DNA from: Chloroflexota bacterium
GTDB taxonomy: Bacteria; Chloroflexota; Limnocylindria; P2-11E
NCBI GenBank assembly: GCA_005883775.1
Contig: VBEU01000052.1
Coordinates: forward strand, 1-24,576
Reading direction: 5' to 3'
DNA length: 24,576 bases
The notes below the pieces were generated by a model that saw only the letters and a list, made by a program, of their open reading frames with translations, was not told where the DNA came from and made no database searches. Shown piece by piece: positions 13,039-20,665 of this stretch; within the stretch, counting starts at the first letter, position 1; every line of letters starts with the position of its first letter. Made by a program: the position numbers and the translations under genes.

Positions 13039-15975
13039 TTACTGTCCTGTGGCGGTACGAAGCTGCGCGAGGTCGTCTTGTAGCAGCGCTATCTGGCGGC
13101 CATATTCGGCGAAGTCGCCGGCCTTAAGCGCTGCCTGTGCCGCGTTGTAGTGGTCGGTCGCCGACTTGACGAGGGCGGCGACCGCGGGTGATGCCGTCGT
13201 CGTCGGTGGCGGGGTGGTCGTCGGCGGCGGAGTTGTCGTCGGCGGGGGTGTCGTGGTCGGTGGCGGTGTCGTGGTCGGCGGCGGTGTCGCGACCGTGCCC
13301 GCTCCGAAGAGTGCCTCGATGGACTTGCCGAACGAGTCCGTCATGACGACCTTGTCCTGCGTCGCGAGGATGACACGCTGGAGCTCGGGGATGCTGCTCT
13401 GCGTCGACTGGACGTAGACCGGCTCGAGATAGACAAAGCTATTCCCCGTCGGGAGGACCAGAAGGTTTCCGCGGATGCAGGTCGCGCCGCCCCCGCCGCA
13501 GAGCAACGTGAACTGCTGGCGAATGGCTGAGTCGGCGTCGACGAGCGCCTCGACCTGCGCGGGACCCAAAATCGTCCGGTCGCGCGGGAATGTGAGCACG
13601 CGCAGCCTGCCGTAGTCGGGCGCGTCGGCGCGGCCGGCGATCCAGGCCACCATGTTGTCGCGCGCGCCTCCGGCCGGCGTCATCGGCACGAACAGAACAA
13701 ATTCCGGCCGGTCCGAACCGGGCAGGCGCGTCGTGACGTAGTACGGCTCGATGGGCTGCTTCGGTCCTCCCTGCACCAGGATCTCGTTCGCGATCTTCCA
13801 CGCGTCGCTGCGATTGAAGTAGTCGTCAGGGTTCGTCATGTGGTAAAGCGCGAAGACTTGCGTCTGGATGCTCAGGAGCGACTCGGGATAGCGGATGTGC
13901 GCCCTCAACGCTTCGGGCATCTCGGCGATCGACTTGAAGAGAGCCGGGTAGATCTTCCGCAGGTTCTGGATGACAGGATCCTTGTCATCCACGACGTAGT
14001 AGGTGATCGATCCGTCGTATGCGTCGGTGACGACCTTCACGCTGTTACGAACGTAGTTGAGATGACCACCGGCGATCGATGTCGAGCCGAGGCCGAGCGC
14101 GGAGAAGTTCTCGCTGTAGGGGTAGCGAGCGCCCGTCGTGAAGGCATCGTTGATCCAGTAGAGCTTGCCGTTCGCGATGACCAGATACGGGTCGGGGTCG
14201 TACTCGAGGAAGGGCGCGATCAACCGCTCGCGCGAGACGATCGGTCTATGGAACAGCAGCCGGCTGTCGGAGGTGATCTGGTTCGACACGAGGAGGTTCG
14301 GGAAATCGCCGAGCCGCAGCGTGAACAGGATGCGGTCCCACAGGGAACCGATCCCGACGCCACCGGTGCCGCTGAACTGCGTGCTCACGTTGCCCTGAAC
14401 AGTCGTGTAATCGAATTCCGGTTGGTTCGTGTCGACGATGACGTAGTCGCTCGCGAGCTCGCCGTAGTAGATCCGGGGTTGGTCGATCTTGGGTTCGCCA
14501 ACCGGCGGGATGTCGCTGACCGCAAAGAGAGGCTTGCCCGCGCTGTCGACGGCTCCGACCGCTGTCGCCACGGCTCCGAACCCGTGCGTGAAGATGAGGT
14601 GCCGGTTGAGCCAGCCTTGTGCCGGAAGGCTGTTGGACGAGAGCTCGCGCGCGGAGAGAAAGACCGGTGTTTCCTTACCGCCTATCTGGTAGCGATCGAT
14701 GTCCACGTCGTTGAACGTGTAGTACTGGCGGAGGCCCTGTAGCTGCGTGAACGCGGACAACAGAGGGCGGTAATCCCACAGCCGAACGGTCGTGATGTCC
14801 GATAGATCGGTCCGCACGTCGGCGACTGTCGGCGCGGCACCGACGTCGAACGCCGACTCGTCGATCGCGTCGAGCGAGTACGCGGCCCGGGTCGCCTGGA
14901 TGTTGCGCGCTATGTAGACGCGCTCCTTGTTCAACGGGTCTGGCGAAACGATGAAGTTCTGGATCAGCGCCGGGTAGACGCCTCCGACGACGAGGCTGGC
15001 GGCGAACCAGAGGACGATCGCTCCGCCGAGGATCCAGAGCGTGCCACGAAAGGCGTTGGCGAAGCACGCCAGGGCCGCGATTCCGACGATGACGCTGAGG
15101 ATGGTGAGCGCCGGCAGGCGCGCGTTGATGCTCGTGTAGCCGGCGCCGACGAGCACGGTCTCCTGCCGGAAAAGAAGGTCAAACTGGTCGAGCAGGTACC
15201 CGCCCGCGATCAGCGCTAGGAAAAGCCCGCCGAGGATGGAAAGGTGCGCGCGGGCGGGCCGCGCGAGCGCTAGCGCGGTCCGGCCCGCCACGCGGATGTC
15301 GGCGCTCGCAAGCGAGCCGGTCGCGACCCCGATGACGCCTCGCACGAAGTAGAGGACGACGACGCCGATCGCGATGACGATGAGCGCGACGAGAAGCCAG
15401 CCGCGCATGAACTCAAGCACCGGCAACGTGAAGAAATAGAAGCCTATGTCGCGGCCGAAGACCGGATCCGTCGCGCCGAACGGGACCTGATTGACCCAGC
15501 GCAGCAGCATGTCCCACTGGTCGCCACCAGCGAGCCCGAAAAAGAACGCGGGGATCAGGAGGAGCCACATGAGCCGGAGGGTCGTCGGCAGCGCGCCACG
15601 CCGTCGGCGCTCGGCCTCGACGACGACGCGCGGCACTTGCGGACGGAGCGCGAAGTACACGTTCGGCAGAGCCAGGATGAAGAAGCCCGCTCCGAACACG
15701 GCGAATGCGTAGAACCCGGCCGTGAAACGCCGCAGGTAGACCGACTCGAGACCGAGGCTACGGAACCAGAGGAGATCTGTGAGGAAACCGACGAGGGGGC
15801 CGATCAGGACCGGGATGAGAAGGATGAGAAAGATGACGATGGCCAGGATCACGAAGCGGCGCGAGGGACCGGTTATGCGGTCCCCACCCCTGCCGAAACC
15901 CGAGAGGTCGATATTCGACCAATCGATGTTTCCCCAGTCCCTGCCCCCGTCGCCGCCGCGCCCGCGCTCGCGCAT
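13039..15975 (-). CDS. UPF0182-family integral membrane protein with PPPTTT linker
   Basis: The 978-residue protein matches the UPF0182 family of large membrane proteins found in actinobacteria, cyanobacteria and Chloroflexota, whose function is unknown. The N-terminal third has about seven hydrophobic segments, the first near residues 42-65 (FVILAIVIFLILLIPVLIG). Family signatures include PVFGRDIGFYFFTLPVLEF and, in the extracytoplasmic part, NFIVSPDPLNKERVYIARNI and LWDYRPLL. The first 35 residues are Gly/Arg/Asp-rich. After the conserved part come five PPPTTT units, then a C-terminal helix (VAALVKSATDHYNAAQAALKAG) often seen in these proteins as a small coiled domain. The ATG has GAGG 4-5 nt ahead and a TATCCT box 8 nt ahead. 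It is divergent from the VWA gene. Confidence 0.92.
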   Translation of the reverse strand: MRERGRGGDGGRDWGNIDWSNIDLSGFGRGGDRITGPSRRFVILAIVIFLILLIPVLIGPLVGFLTDLLWFRSLGLESVYLRRFTAGFYAFAVFGAGFFILALPNVYFALRPQVPRVVVEAERRRRGALPTTLRLMWLLLIPAFFFGLAGGDQWDMLLRWVNQVPFGATDPVFGRDIGFYFFTLPVLEFMRGWLLVALIVIAIGVVVLYFVRGVIGVATGSLASADIRVAGRTALALARPARAHLSILGGLFLALIAGGYLLDQFDLLFRQETVLVGAGYTSINARLPALTILSVIVGIAALACFANAFRGTLWILGGAIVLWFAASLVVGGVYPALIQNFIVSPDPLNKERVYIARNIQATRAAYSLDAIDESAFDVGAAPTVADVRTDLSDITTVRLWDYRPLLSAFTQLQGLRQYYTFNDVDIDRYQIGGKETPVFLSARELSSNSLPAQGWLNRHLIFTHGFGAVATAVGAVDSAGKPLFAVSDIPPVGEPKIDQPRIYYGELASDYVIVDTNQPEFDYTTVQGNVSTQFSGTGGVGIGSLWDRILFTLRLGDFPNLLVSNQITSDSRLLFHRPIVSRERLIAPFLEYDPDPYLVIANGKLYWINDAFTTGARYPYSENFSALGLGSTSIAGGHLNYVRNSVKVVTDAYDGSITYYVVDDKDPVIQNLRKIYPALFKSIAEMPEALRAHIRYPESLLSIQTQVFALYHMTNPDDYFNRSDAWKIANEILVQGGPKQPIEPYYVTTRLPGSDRPEFVLFVPMTPAGGARDNMVAWIAGRADAPDYGRLRVLTFPRDRTILGPAQVEALVDADSAIRQQFTLLCGGGGATCIRGNLLVLPTGNSFVYLEPVYVQSTQSSIPELQRVILATQDKVVMTDSFGKSIEALFGAGTVATPPPTTTPPPTTTPPPTTTPPPTTTPPPTTTASPAVAALVKSATDHYNAAQAALKAGDFAEYGRQIALLQDDLAQLRTATGQ
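13196..13285. repeat. five 18-bp tandem repeats encoding PPPTTT
   Basis: Five imperfect 18-nt units lie end to end inside the UPF0182 gene. On the reverse strand each encodes Pro-Pro-Pro-Thr-Thr-Thr; differences between units are mostly at third codon positions. The segment forms a rigid Pro/Thr linker between the extracytoplasmic domain and the C-terminal helix, and such repeats often vary in number between strains. Confidence 0.9.
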
Positions 15976-15983
15976 CCGTCCTC

Positions 15984-15989
15984 AGGATA
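15984..15989 (-). promoter_or_regulatory. -10-like box before the UPF0182 gene
   Basis: TATCCT on the reverse strand ends 8 nt before the ATG at 15975. The intervening bases contain GAGG, so either a leaderless start or a very short leader with a ribosome-binding site is possible. Confidence 0.4.
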
Positions 15990-16035
15990 GGCGCGCGTTC
16001 GCCTGCTTGAGCGCCGACGGGCTGGGCGCGGGCGT

Positions 16036-16056
16036 TAGCCTGCCAAACGCGGGAGG
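16036..16056 (+). promoter_or_regulatory. -10-like box and ribosome-binding site of the first VWA gene
   Basis: TAGCCT (16036-16041) is followed by GGGAGG (16051-16056), three bases before ATG 16060. The 84-nt gap to the divergent UPF0182 gene must hold both promoters. No -35 hexamer at normal spacing is visible. Confidence 0.4.
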
Positions 16057-16059
16057 CGC

Positions 16060-18150
16060 ATGAAGGTACCGGGCGTGACCAATAGTCGGGCTCTGGCGAT
16101 CACCCTGGCCTTCGCGATCGCGATGGACGCGCTCATCGCGGTGGGCTACTCGTGGTGCGTCCCCCTTGTCGTCGCCTCTTCTCAGGAGAAGTCCGCGCTC
16201 TTCGCCGAGATCGCGCGCGACTACAACGCCTCCTCGCCGCGGGTCGGCCTCCGTTGTGTGCACGTGAGCGTCAACCTGGTGAGATCCGGCGATGCGGAGG
16301 ATGCACTGGCTCGCGATTGGGACCGCGCGAGTGACGGACCCCGCCCGGTCGTGTGGTCCCCGGCCGCGAAGAGTTGGCTGCTCCTGCTCCAGCAGCATCG
16401 TGCCGAGCGTCATCTGAGCTCGCTCATCTCGACGACGCCGACGAGCCTCGCCAATTCGCCGCTCGTCGTGGCTATGCCCAGGCCGATGGCCGAAGCGCTT
16501 GGCTGGCCGGACCAAAACGTCGGATTTTCCGACCTGATCTCCCTGGCAGGCGACGCTGAAGCCTGGAGTCGCCGTGGCCACGCCGAGTGGGGGCCATTCC
16601 GGCTCGGAAAGACCAACCCGATGAGCTCGACGTCAGGACTCCATGCCCTGATGGGTACGTATTTCGCCGCCGTGAACGCGCCGCCGGTCGAGGCCGACCT
16701 CTCGAATCCGAAAGTCACCGCGTTCGTGCAGGACGTCGAGTACGCGGTGGTCCATTACGGGGACTCGGTCGCGACGTTCCTCGTGAACCTGCTCGAGGCA
16801 GACCGACGCGGCGTCGGTCTCACCTACGTGTCGGCAATCGCGATGGAGGAGAAGCAGGTCATCGACTACAACAACGGAAATCCGCGCTCGCTCCTCGACA
16901 ACCCGAACCCCCTCCCTCCGCGAACTCAGCTCCTCGCGTTTTATCCTGAGGAGGGGACGTTCATCGCGGACCATCCCTACGCGATCCTCGACGCCCCGTG
17001 GGTCGACACGCTCCAGCGCGAGGCCGCGCAGGCATTCCTCGGCCACCTTCTCAGCCCACCGGTGCAGCTTCGCTTCGCGAACGCCGGCTTCCGCTCGTAC
17101 GACGGCACACCCGGCGCTCTGATCAACAGGGATAACGGCGTCCTGCCGGACCAACCCCGGCTCACTCAACCGCCGCCGTCCGGCCGGCTCATCGAGGGTA
17201 TGCAGCGATCGTGGAACGCTCTCCGCAAGCGCGCGGACGTTCTTCTGGTGATCGACGTTTCCGCCGCGATGGGCGGCCAGCTTCCGGGCAGGGCGACGAA
17301 GCTGGATCTCGCCAAGCAGGCCGCCGCGGCCGCCCTCGAATACCTCTCGGGGGAGGATCAGGTCGCGATCTGGATCTATCCGAGCCGCGTCGCCTCCGGA
17401 AGGTCGTACGAGGAGATAGCCCCGCTCGGTCCCTTGGCCAGCCGCCGCGAGACCCTCGGCAGCCTCATTGAGGGTCTCTCGACGTCGAGCGGAGACCCGC
17501 CGCTCTATATGACGACGCGAGCGGCCGTGGCGTCCGTCGCGGGGACCTTCGACCGCAAGCGCATCAACGCCGTCGTCCTCCTCGCGAGCGGGCAGAACAA
17601 CGATCGTGACGCGAACCTGCAGGGACTCTTGCGCGAGCTGCAGAACCAGGAAGTGCCGGTGCGCGTTTTTGGTGTGGCCTACGGAACCCAGGAGGAGGCC
17701 GTCGCGATGCAGCTGATCGCGGAGGCCTCGCACGGCGCCACATACGAAGCCTCGGACGCGACGAGCGGGCGCCACCGCCGTCGCTCTCACGGCTCCATGG
17801 CAGGTCGCGGCGGGCACAGTGCTCGCCGTCCTTTGCGTGCGCATCGCGGCGGGCAGCCTGCTCGCAACGCCGATCGCGCGACCGCCCGCGTCTCAACTTC
17901 AGCTTCCGGCGCCCGCCGAGTTCGGCAGCGGACCCGGCGGCGCGATCACGCGGAAGGAAGCGGAAATCGCGCAACTCGTCTACGAGGGCATGCGCAATCG
18001 GGAGATCGCGGAGAAGCTCGTCATCTCCGAACGTACCGTCGACAACCACGTGCAGCACATCCTGACGAAGCTCGACTTTCACAGCCGGTCGCAGATCGCC
18101 GCGTGGTGGGCGGAGCGTCAGGTGAGCACGAAGAAATGAGCATCCGCTAG
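16060..18150 (+). CDS. membrane-anchored solute-binding/VWA protein with degenerate MIDAS; reading frame likely shifts near 17755
   Basis: The N-terminus has one hydrophobic segment (about 10-30), then a periplasmic-binding-protein-like domain (about 38-385; VVASSQEKSALFAEIA, VVWSPAAKSWLLLLQQHR, FRLGKTNPMSSTSGLHALMG, EEGTFIADHPYAILDAPWV). A VWA domain follows from about 394. It is a paralog of the 18950-20665 gene. The metal site is damaged: D399 and S401 remain, but the second serine is A403, the threonine is P480 and the last aspartate is S510. The VWA part ends near residue 567 (YEASDAT). After that this frame turns arginine-rich and loses any resemblance to a protein up to the nominal stop at 18150, while another frame takes on coding character (LuxR-type domain). 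The real product probably ends near 17760, or continues through a frameshift. The role is inferred to be envelope-related. Confidence 0.75.
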   Translation: MKVPGVTNSRALAITLAFAIAMDALIAVGYSWCVPLVVASSQEKSALFAEIARDYNASSPRVGLRCVHVSVNLVRSGDAEDALARDWDRASDGPRPVVWSPAAKSWLLLLQQHRAERHLSSLISTTPTSLANSPLVVAMPRPMAEALGWPDQNVGFSDLISLAGDAEAWSRRGHAEWGPFRLGKTNPMSSTSGLHALMGTYFAAVNAPPVEADLSNPKVTAFVQDVEYAVVHYGDSVATFLVNLLEADRRGVGLTYVSAIAMEEKQVIDYNNGNPRSLLDNPNPLPPRTQLLAFYPEEGTFIADHPYAILDAPWVDTLQREAAQAFLGHLLSPPVQLRFANAGFRSYDGTPGALINRDNGVLPDQPRLTQPPPSGRLIEGMQRSWNALRKRADVLLVIDVSAAMGGQLPGRATKLDLAKQAAAAALEYLSGEDQVAIWIYPSRVASGRSYEEIAPLGPLASRRETLGSLIEGLSTSSGDPPLYMTTRAAVASVAGTFDRKRINAVVLLASGQNNDRDANLQGLLRELQNQEVPVRVFGVAYGTQEEAVAMQLIAEASHGATYEASDATSGRHRRRSHGSMAGRGGHSARRPLRAHRGGQPARNADRATARVSTSASGARRVRQRTRRRDHAEGSGNRATRLRGHAQSGDRGEARHLRTYRRQPRAAHPDEARLSQPVADRRVVGGASGEHEEMSIR
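17819..18139 (+). CDS. LuxR-type (GerE) helix-turn-helix domain in a shifted frame
   Basis: In the frame one base ahead of the VWA frame, the sequence from about 17762 reads as protein. A hydrophobic stretch (TAPWQVAAGTVLAVLCVRIA) is followed by a Pro-rich linker and then by ITRKEAEIAQLVYEGMRNRE, IAEKLVISERTVDNHVQHIL and TKLDFHSRSQIAAWW, a complete LuxR/GerE DNA-binding domain. The first possible independent start is GTG 17819, giving 106 residues, but it has no ribosome-binding site and would cut the hydrophobic stretch. The frame is open back to the VWA end, so the domain may be the tail of the VWA protein joined by a one-base shift (genuine, programmed or a sequence error), or the remnant of another regulator. 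The domain itself is certain; its gene structure is not. Confidence 0.65.
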   Translation: MLAVLCVRIAAGSLLATPIARPPASQLQLPAPAEFGSGPGGAITRKEAEIAQLVYEGMRNREIAEKLVISERTVDNHVQHILTKLDFHSRSQIAAWWAERQVSTKK

Positions 18151-18185
18151 GCCCTTTCGCGGATTCGGCGAACGCTCGCGGTGCG

Positions 18186-18191
18186 TACCGT
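18186..18191 (+). promoter_or_regulatory. -10-like box, possible leaderless start of the 74-aa membrane protein
   Basis: TACCGT ends exactly 7 nt before ATG 18199, with no ribosome-binding site between them. The spacing matches that of the 9461 and 18516 genes. Confidence 0.45.
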
Positions 18192-18198
18192 CGCGACC

Positions 18199-18423
18199 AT
18201 GGGGAAGAAAAGGCCAATGTCGCGCGCGGGATTGAGCGTTATCGCATTCGTGATCGCAGGCCTCTCCCTCCAGTTCGCCTTTATCTGGGTCGCCGACGCG
18301 CTCTCGAGGGAAGTCCTCGACCTCGCTCGCCTTGCCGTGGGTCTTCTCGGCATCTTCAACTCCGCCGGCTGGTTCGTGAGCTGTTACGCGCTGAAGGCTC
18401 TGGACGAACACCGCACACGCTGA
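18199..18423 (+). CDS. small membrane protein (74 aa)
   Basis: The protein has two predicted membrane helices, GLSVIAFVIAGLSLQFAFIW and a second around LARLAVGLLGIFNSAGWFV, with basic residues at both ends (MGKKRPMSR and DEHRTR). I do not recognise a family. ATG 18199 is preferred over the in-frame GTG at 18181, because the GTG would place the TACCGT box inside the gene. It sits between the two VWA paralogs, in the same direction. Its position suggests a link to the VWA/PspA module. Confidence 0.65.
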   Translation: MGKKRPMSRAGLSVIAFVIAGLSLQFAFIWVADALSREVLDLARLAVGLLGIFNSAGWFVSCYALKALDEHRTR

Positions 18424-18502
18424 TCACTGCCTGGCGAAATTAGCACCGTGAAATGAGCACCGTTTAAGCCCTTTCCCTCATTTCTGGTGCCCTCGCCCAC
18501 CC

Positions 18503-18508
18503 TAGCTT
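18503..18508 (+). promoter_or_regulatory. -10-like box, possible leaderless start of the 143-aa membrane protein and the VWA/PspA operon
   Basis: TAGCTT ends exactly 7 nt before ATG 18516. It could start the four-gene run 18516-22338, whose later genes are packed with 2-nt, 0-nt and overlapping junctions. Confidence 0.5.
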
Positions 18509-18515
18509 GCGGCCC

Positions 18516-18947
18516 ATGAATAAGACCGACACGAACATCTGGAAGCCGTTCTGGCTCGGCGTCAACGCGACCGCGGCAGCCGCCTGGTCGGCGATCGCGG
18601 CCTTTTATCTGGCTCTCACGTTCCTCGGTGACACGGCGGCAAGCGCGACGCTCGCCACCGTCGGGCTCCTCCTCGGCGTCGCGTGGCTGGTCGTCGCGAT
18701 CCGAAGCGTCCGCCAGGCGGGTCCGTCGGCCGCCGCCGGCCTCTTCTGGTTCGCGGTCAGCACGACCCTCGGCGCGGCGCTGTCGCTCGCATCCGCGCTC
18801 CGACTCGACCTGGTGCGTCGGGTGGAGACGACCGATCCGTCTTCGCTCATTGGCCTCGGTATCGCGATCGGCTGCGGCCTGATCTGGTTCGGGGTCTCGG
18901 TGTGGGGGGCCGCGGCGCTCGCGTCTCGACTGAAGGAGAGGTGGTAA
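18516..18947 (+). CDS. membrane protein with four predicted helices (143 aa)
   Basis: Hydrophobic segments lie at about residues 18-37 (ATAAAAWSAIAAFYLAL), 43-62 (ATLATVGLLLGVAWLVVAI), 70-92 (AAAGLFWFAVSTTLGAALSL) and 112-136 (LIGLGIAIGCGLIWFGVSVW). No known family is recognised. ATG 18516 is chosen over TTG 18507 because of the box 7 nt ahead. Its TAA lies 2 nt before the ATG of the next gene, whose AAGGAGAGG ribosome-binding site is within this gene's last codons, so it is the first gene of the run leading to pspA. It may be a membrane partner of the VWA protein, by position only. Confidence 0.7.
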   Translation: MNKTDTNIWKPFWLGVNATAAAAWSAIAAFYLALTFLGDTAASATLATVGLLLGVAWLVVAIRSVRQAGPSAAAGLFWFAVSTTLGAALSLASALRLDLVRRVETTDPSSLIGLGIAIGCGLIWFGVSVWGAAALASRLKERW

Positions 18948-18949
18948 CG

Positions 18950-20665
18950 ATGTACCAGCGACAGACGTCACGGGATCGGCGAAGCCTGCTGGTCGCGGTC
19001 TTTCTCGCGATCGGGATCGTCGGATACTTCGGGTTCAGATCGGCACCCGAGCCTCCGGCGCGCGGCGCGTGCGTGACGCTGAACGTCGCCGCGTCGCAGG
19101 AGAAGTCAGCGCTCCTCACGGAGCTCGCGACAACCTTCGGCAAGAGCGGCGTGACGTCCAGCGGCGAGTGCATCAACGTGAAGGTCACGCAGAAAGCCTC
19201 TGGCGCGGCCGAGACGGCACTCGCGCAGGGTTGGGACGACAAGGCCGACGGCGTACGGCCGGACGTCTGGTCGCCGGCCGCTACGTCGTGGGTCCAGCTG
19301 CTCCGCCAGCATCGCGCGTCACGGGACTTCGGCAGCGGGCTCGCGCCGGAGAACCCGCCCAGCCTCCTCCAATCTCCGCTGGTCATCGCGATGCCCCGTC
19401 CGATGGCCGAGGCGCTCGGCTGGCCTCAGCGCGAGATCGGCTGGGCGGACGTGCTGCAGCTCGCGCGTGATCGGGCCGGCTGGGGCAGCCGCGGGCACCC
19501 GGAGTGGGGTGAGTTCCGCCTTGGCAAGACAAATCCGAACATTTCGACCTCCGGCTTGCACGCGCTCATCGGCGCCTACTTCGCCGCGACACAACGGTCG
19601 ACCGACCTCACGGAGGCCGATATTGCCGACGCGCGCGTCGTCGACTTCGTGAAGGGAGTCGAGTCCGCGGTCGTGCATTACGGCGACACCGTCTCGACCT
19701 TCGTCCGGCACCTAAAGGCGGCGGATGACCGCGGCGCGGCGCTGTCGTATGTCTCGGCGATCGCGGTCGAAGAGAAGCAGGTGTGGGACTACAACCGGAG
19801 CGAGCCGCGTCCGAGCATGCCGCTCGTCGCGGTGTATCCAAAGGAAGGGACGCTCGTCGCCGACCATCCCTACGCGATCCTGAACGCGCCGTGGGTCGAC
19901 GACGGCAAGCGCGCGGCCGCGAGCGCGTTCCTCGAGTTCCTCCAGGCACCACCGGCTCAGCGATCGTTCCTCGCCGCGGGCTTCCGCGACGCGCACGGCG
20001 GTCCCGGCGCCGAGATCACCACCTCGCTCGGTCTTCTCCCGGAGGGACCGCGGCTCGTCATCCGACCGCCCAGCCCGGCCGTGCTCGAGCTCATCCAACG
20101 GTCGTGGAACGACGTGCGCAAGCGCGCGCGCGTCCTCCTGGTCCTCGATACGTCCGGCTCGATGAGCGGCACGAAGCTCGACCTCATGAAGCGCGCATCG
20201 ATCGACGCGCTCGACCAGTTCGCGGATGACGACGAGGTCGGCCTCTGGAGCTTCGCGAGTCGCGAGACCGAGCTCGTGCCGATCGGCCTGGTGAGCCGGC
20301 AGCGCGATCAGCTGAAGGCAAAGATCGCGGGCCTCGTCGCTTCGGGTGGGACCGCCCTCTACTCGACGGCCCGCGTGAGCGCGACGTACATGCGAGGCGC
20401 GATCGACCCCACCCGTATCAACGCCGTACTGCTCCTCACCGACGGAAGGAACGAGGACGGCGACCGCGATTTGGACCAGCTCCTCCGCGATCTGCAGACC
20501 GAGGACGAGCAGCGCGTCGTCCGCGTGTTCACGATCGGTTACGGCGCCGACGCCGATCGCGAGACGCTCAAGAAGATCGCCGACGCGTCGCGTGCCAACT
20601 TCTACGACGCGACGAACCCGGCGACGATCAACAAGGTCTTCACCGACGTGGTGTCGAACTTCTAA
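18950..20665 (+). CDS. membrane-anchored solute-binding/VWA protein with intact MIDAS
   Basis: The 571-residue protein has an N-terminal anchor (about 11-30, LLVAVFLAIGIVGYFGF), an extracytoplasmic binding-protein-like domain (about 40-385; NVAASQEKSALLTELA, RPDVWSPAATSWVQLLRQHR, FRLGKTNPNISTSGLHALIG, EGTLVADHPYAILNAPWVDD) and a C-terminal VWA domain (396-571). The metal-ion site is complete: D400, S402 and S404 in DTSGSM, T468 in GGTALY and D498 in LLTDGR. VWA domains of this kind bind protein partners through a divalent metal; the ligand of the binding domain is unknown. AAGGAGAGG precedes the ATG. The stop abuts the next ATG (TAAATG), so translation is coupled to the membrane/coiled-coil protein and then to PspA. 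An envelope-stress or complex-assembly role is inferred. Confidence 0.9.
   Translation: MYQRQTSRDRRSLLVAVFLAIGIVGYFGFRSAPEPPARGACVTLNVAASQEKSALLTELATTFGKSGVTSSGECINVKVTQKASGAAETALAQGWDDKADGVRPDVWSPAATSWVQLLRQHRASRDFGSGLAPENPPSLLQSPLVIAMPRPMAEALGWPQREIGWADVLQLARDRAGWGSRGHPEWGEFRLGKTNPNISTSGLHALIGAYFAATQRSTDLTEADIADARVVDFVKGVESAVVHYGDTVSTFVRHLKAADDRGAALSYVSAIAVEEKQVWDYNRSEPRPSMPLVAVYPKEGTLVADHPYAILNAPWVDDGKRAAASAFLEFLQAPPAQRSFLAAGFRDAHGGPGAEITTSLGLLPEGPRLVIRPPSPAVLELIQRSWNDVRKRARVLLVLDTSGSMSGTKLDLMKRASIDALDQFADDDEVGLWSFASRETELVPIGLVSRQRDQLKAKIAGLVASGGTALYSTARVSATYMRGAIDPTRINAVLLLTDGRNEDGDRDLDQLLRDLQTEDEQRVVRVFTIGYGADADRETLKKIADASRANFYDATNPATINKVFTDVVSNF

Noticed and set aside
13196..13285. Possible CRISPR-like array
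   Set aside because: The 18-bp units are directly adjacent with no spacers and keep the coding frame; this is a protein repeat.
13166..13417. Plus-strand frame with VVVGGG repeats
   Set aside because: It is the complement of the PPPTTT-coding repeat of the UPF0182 gene and has no other support.
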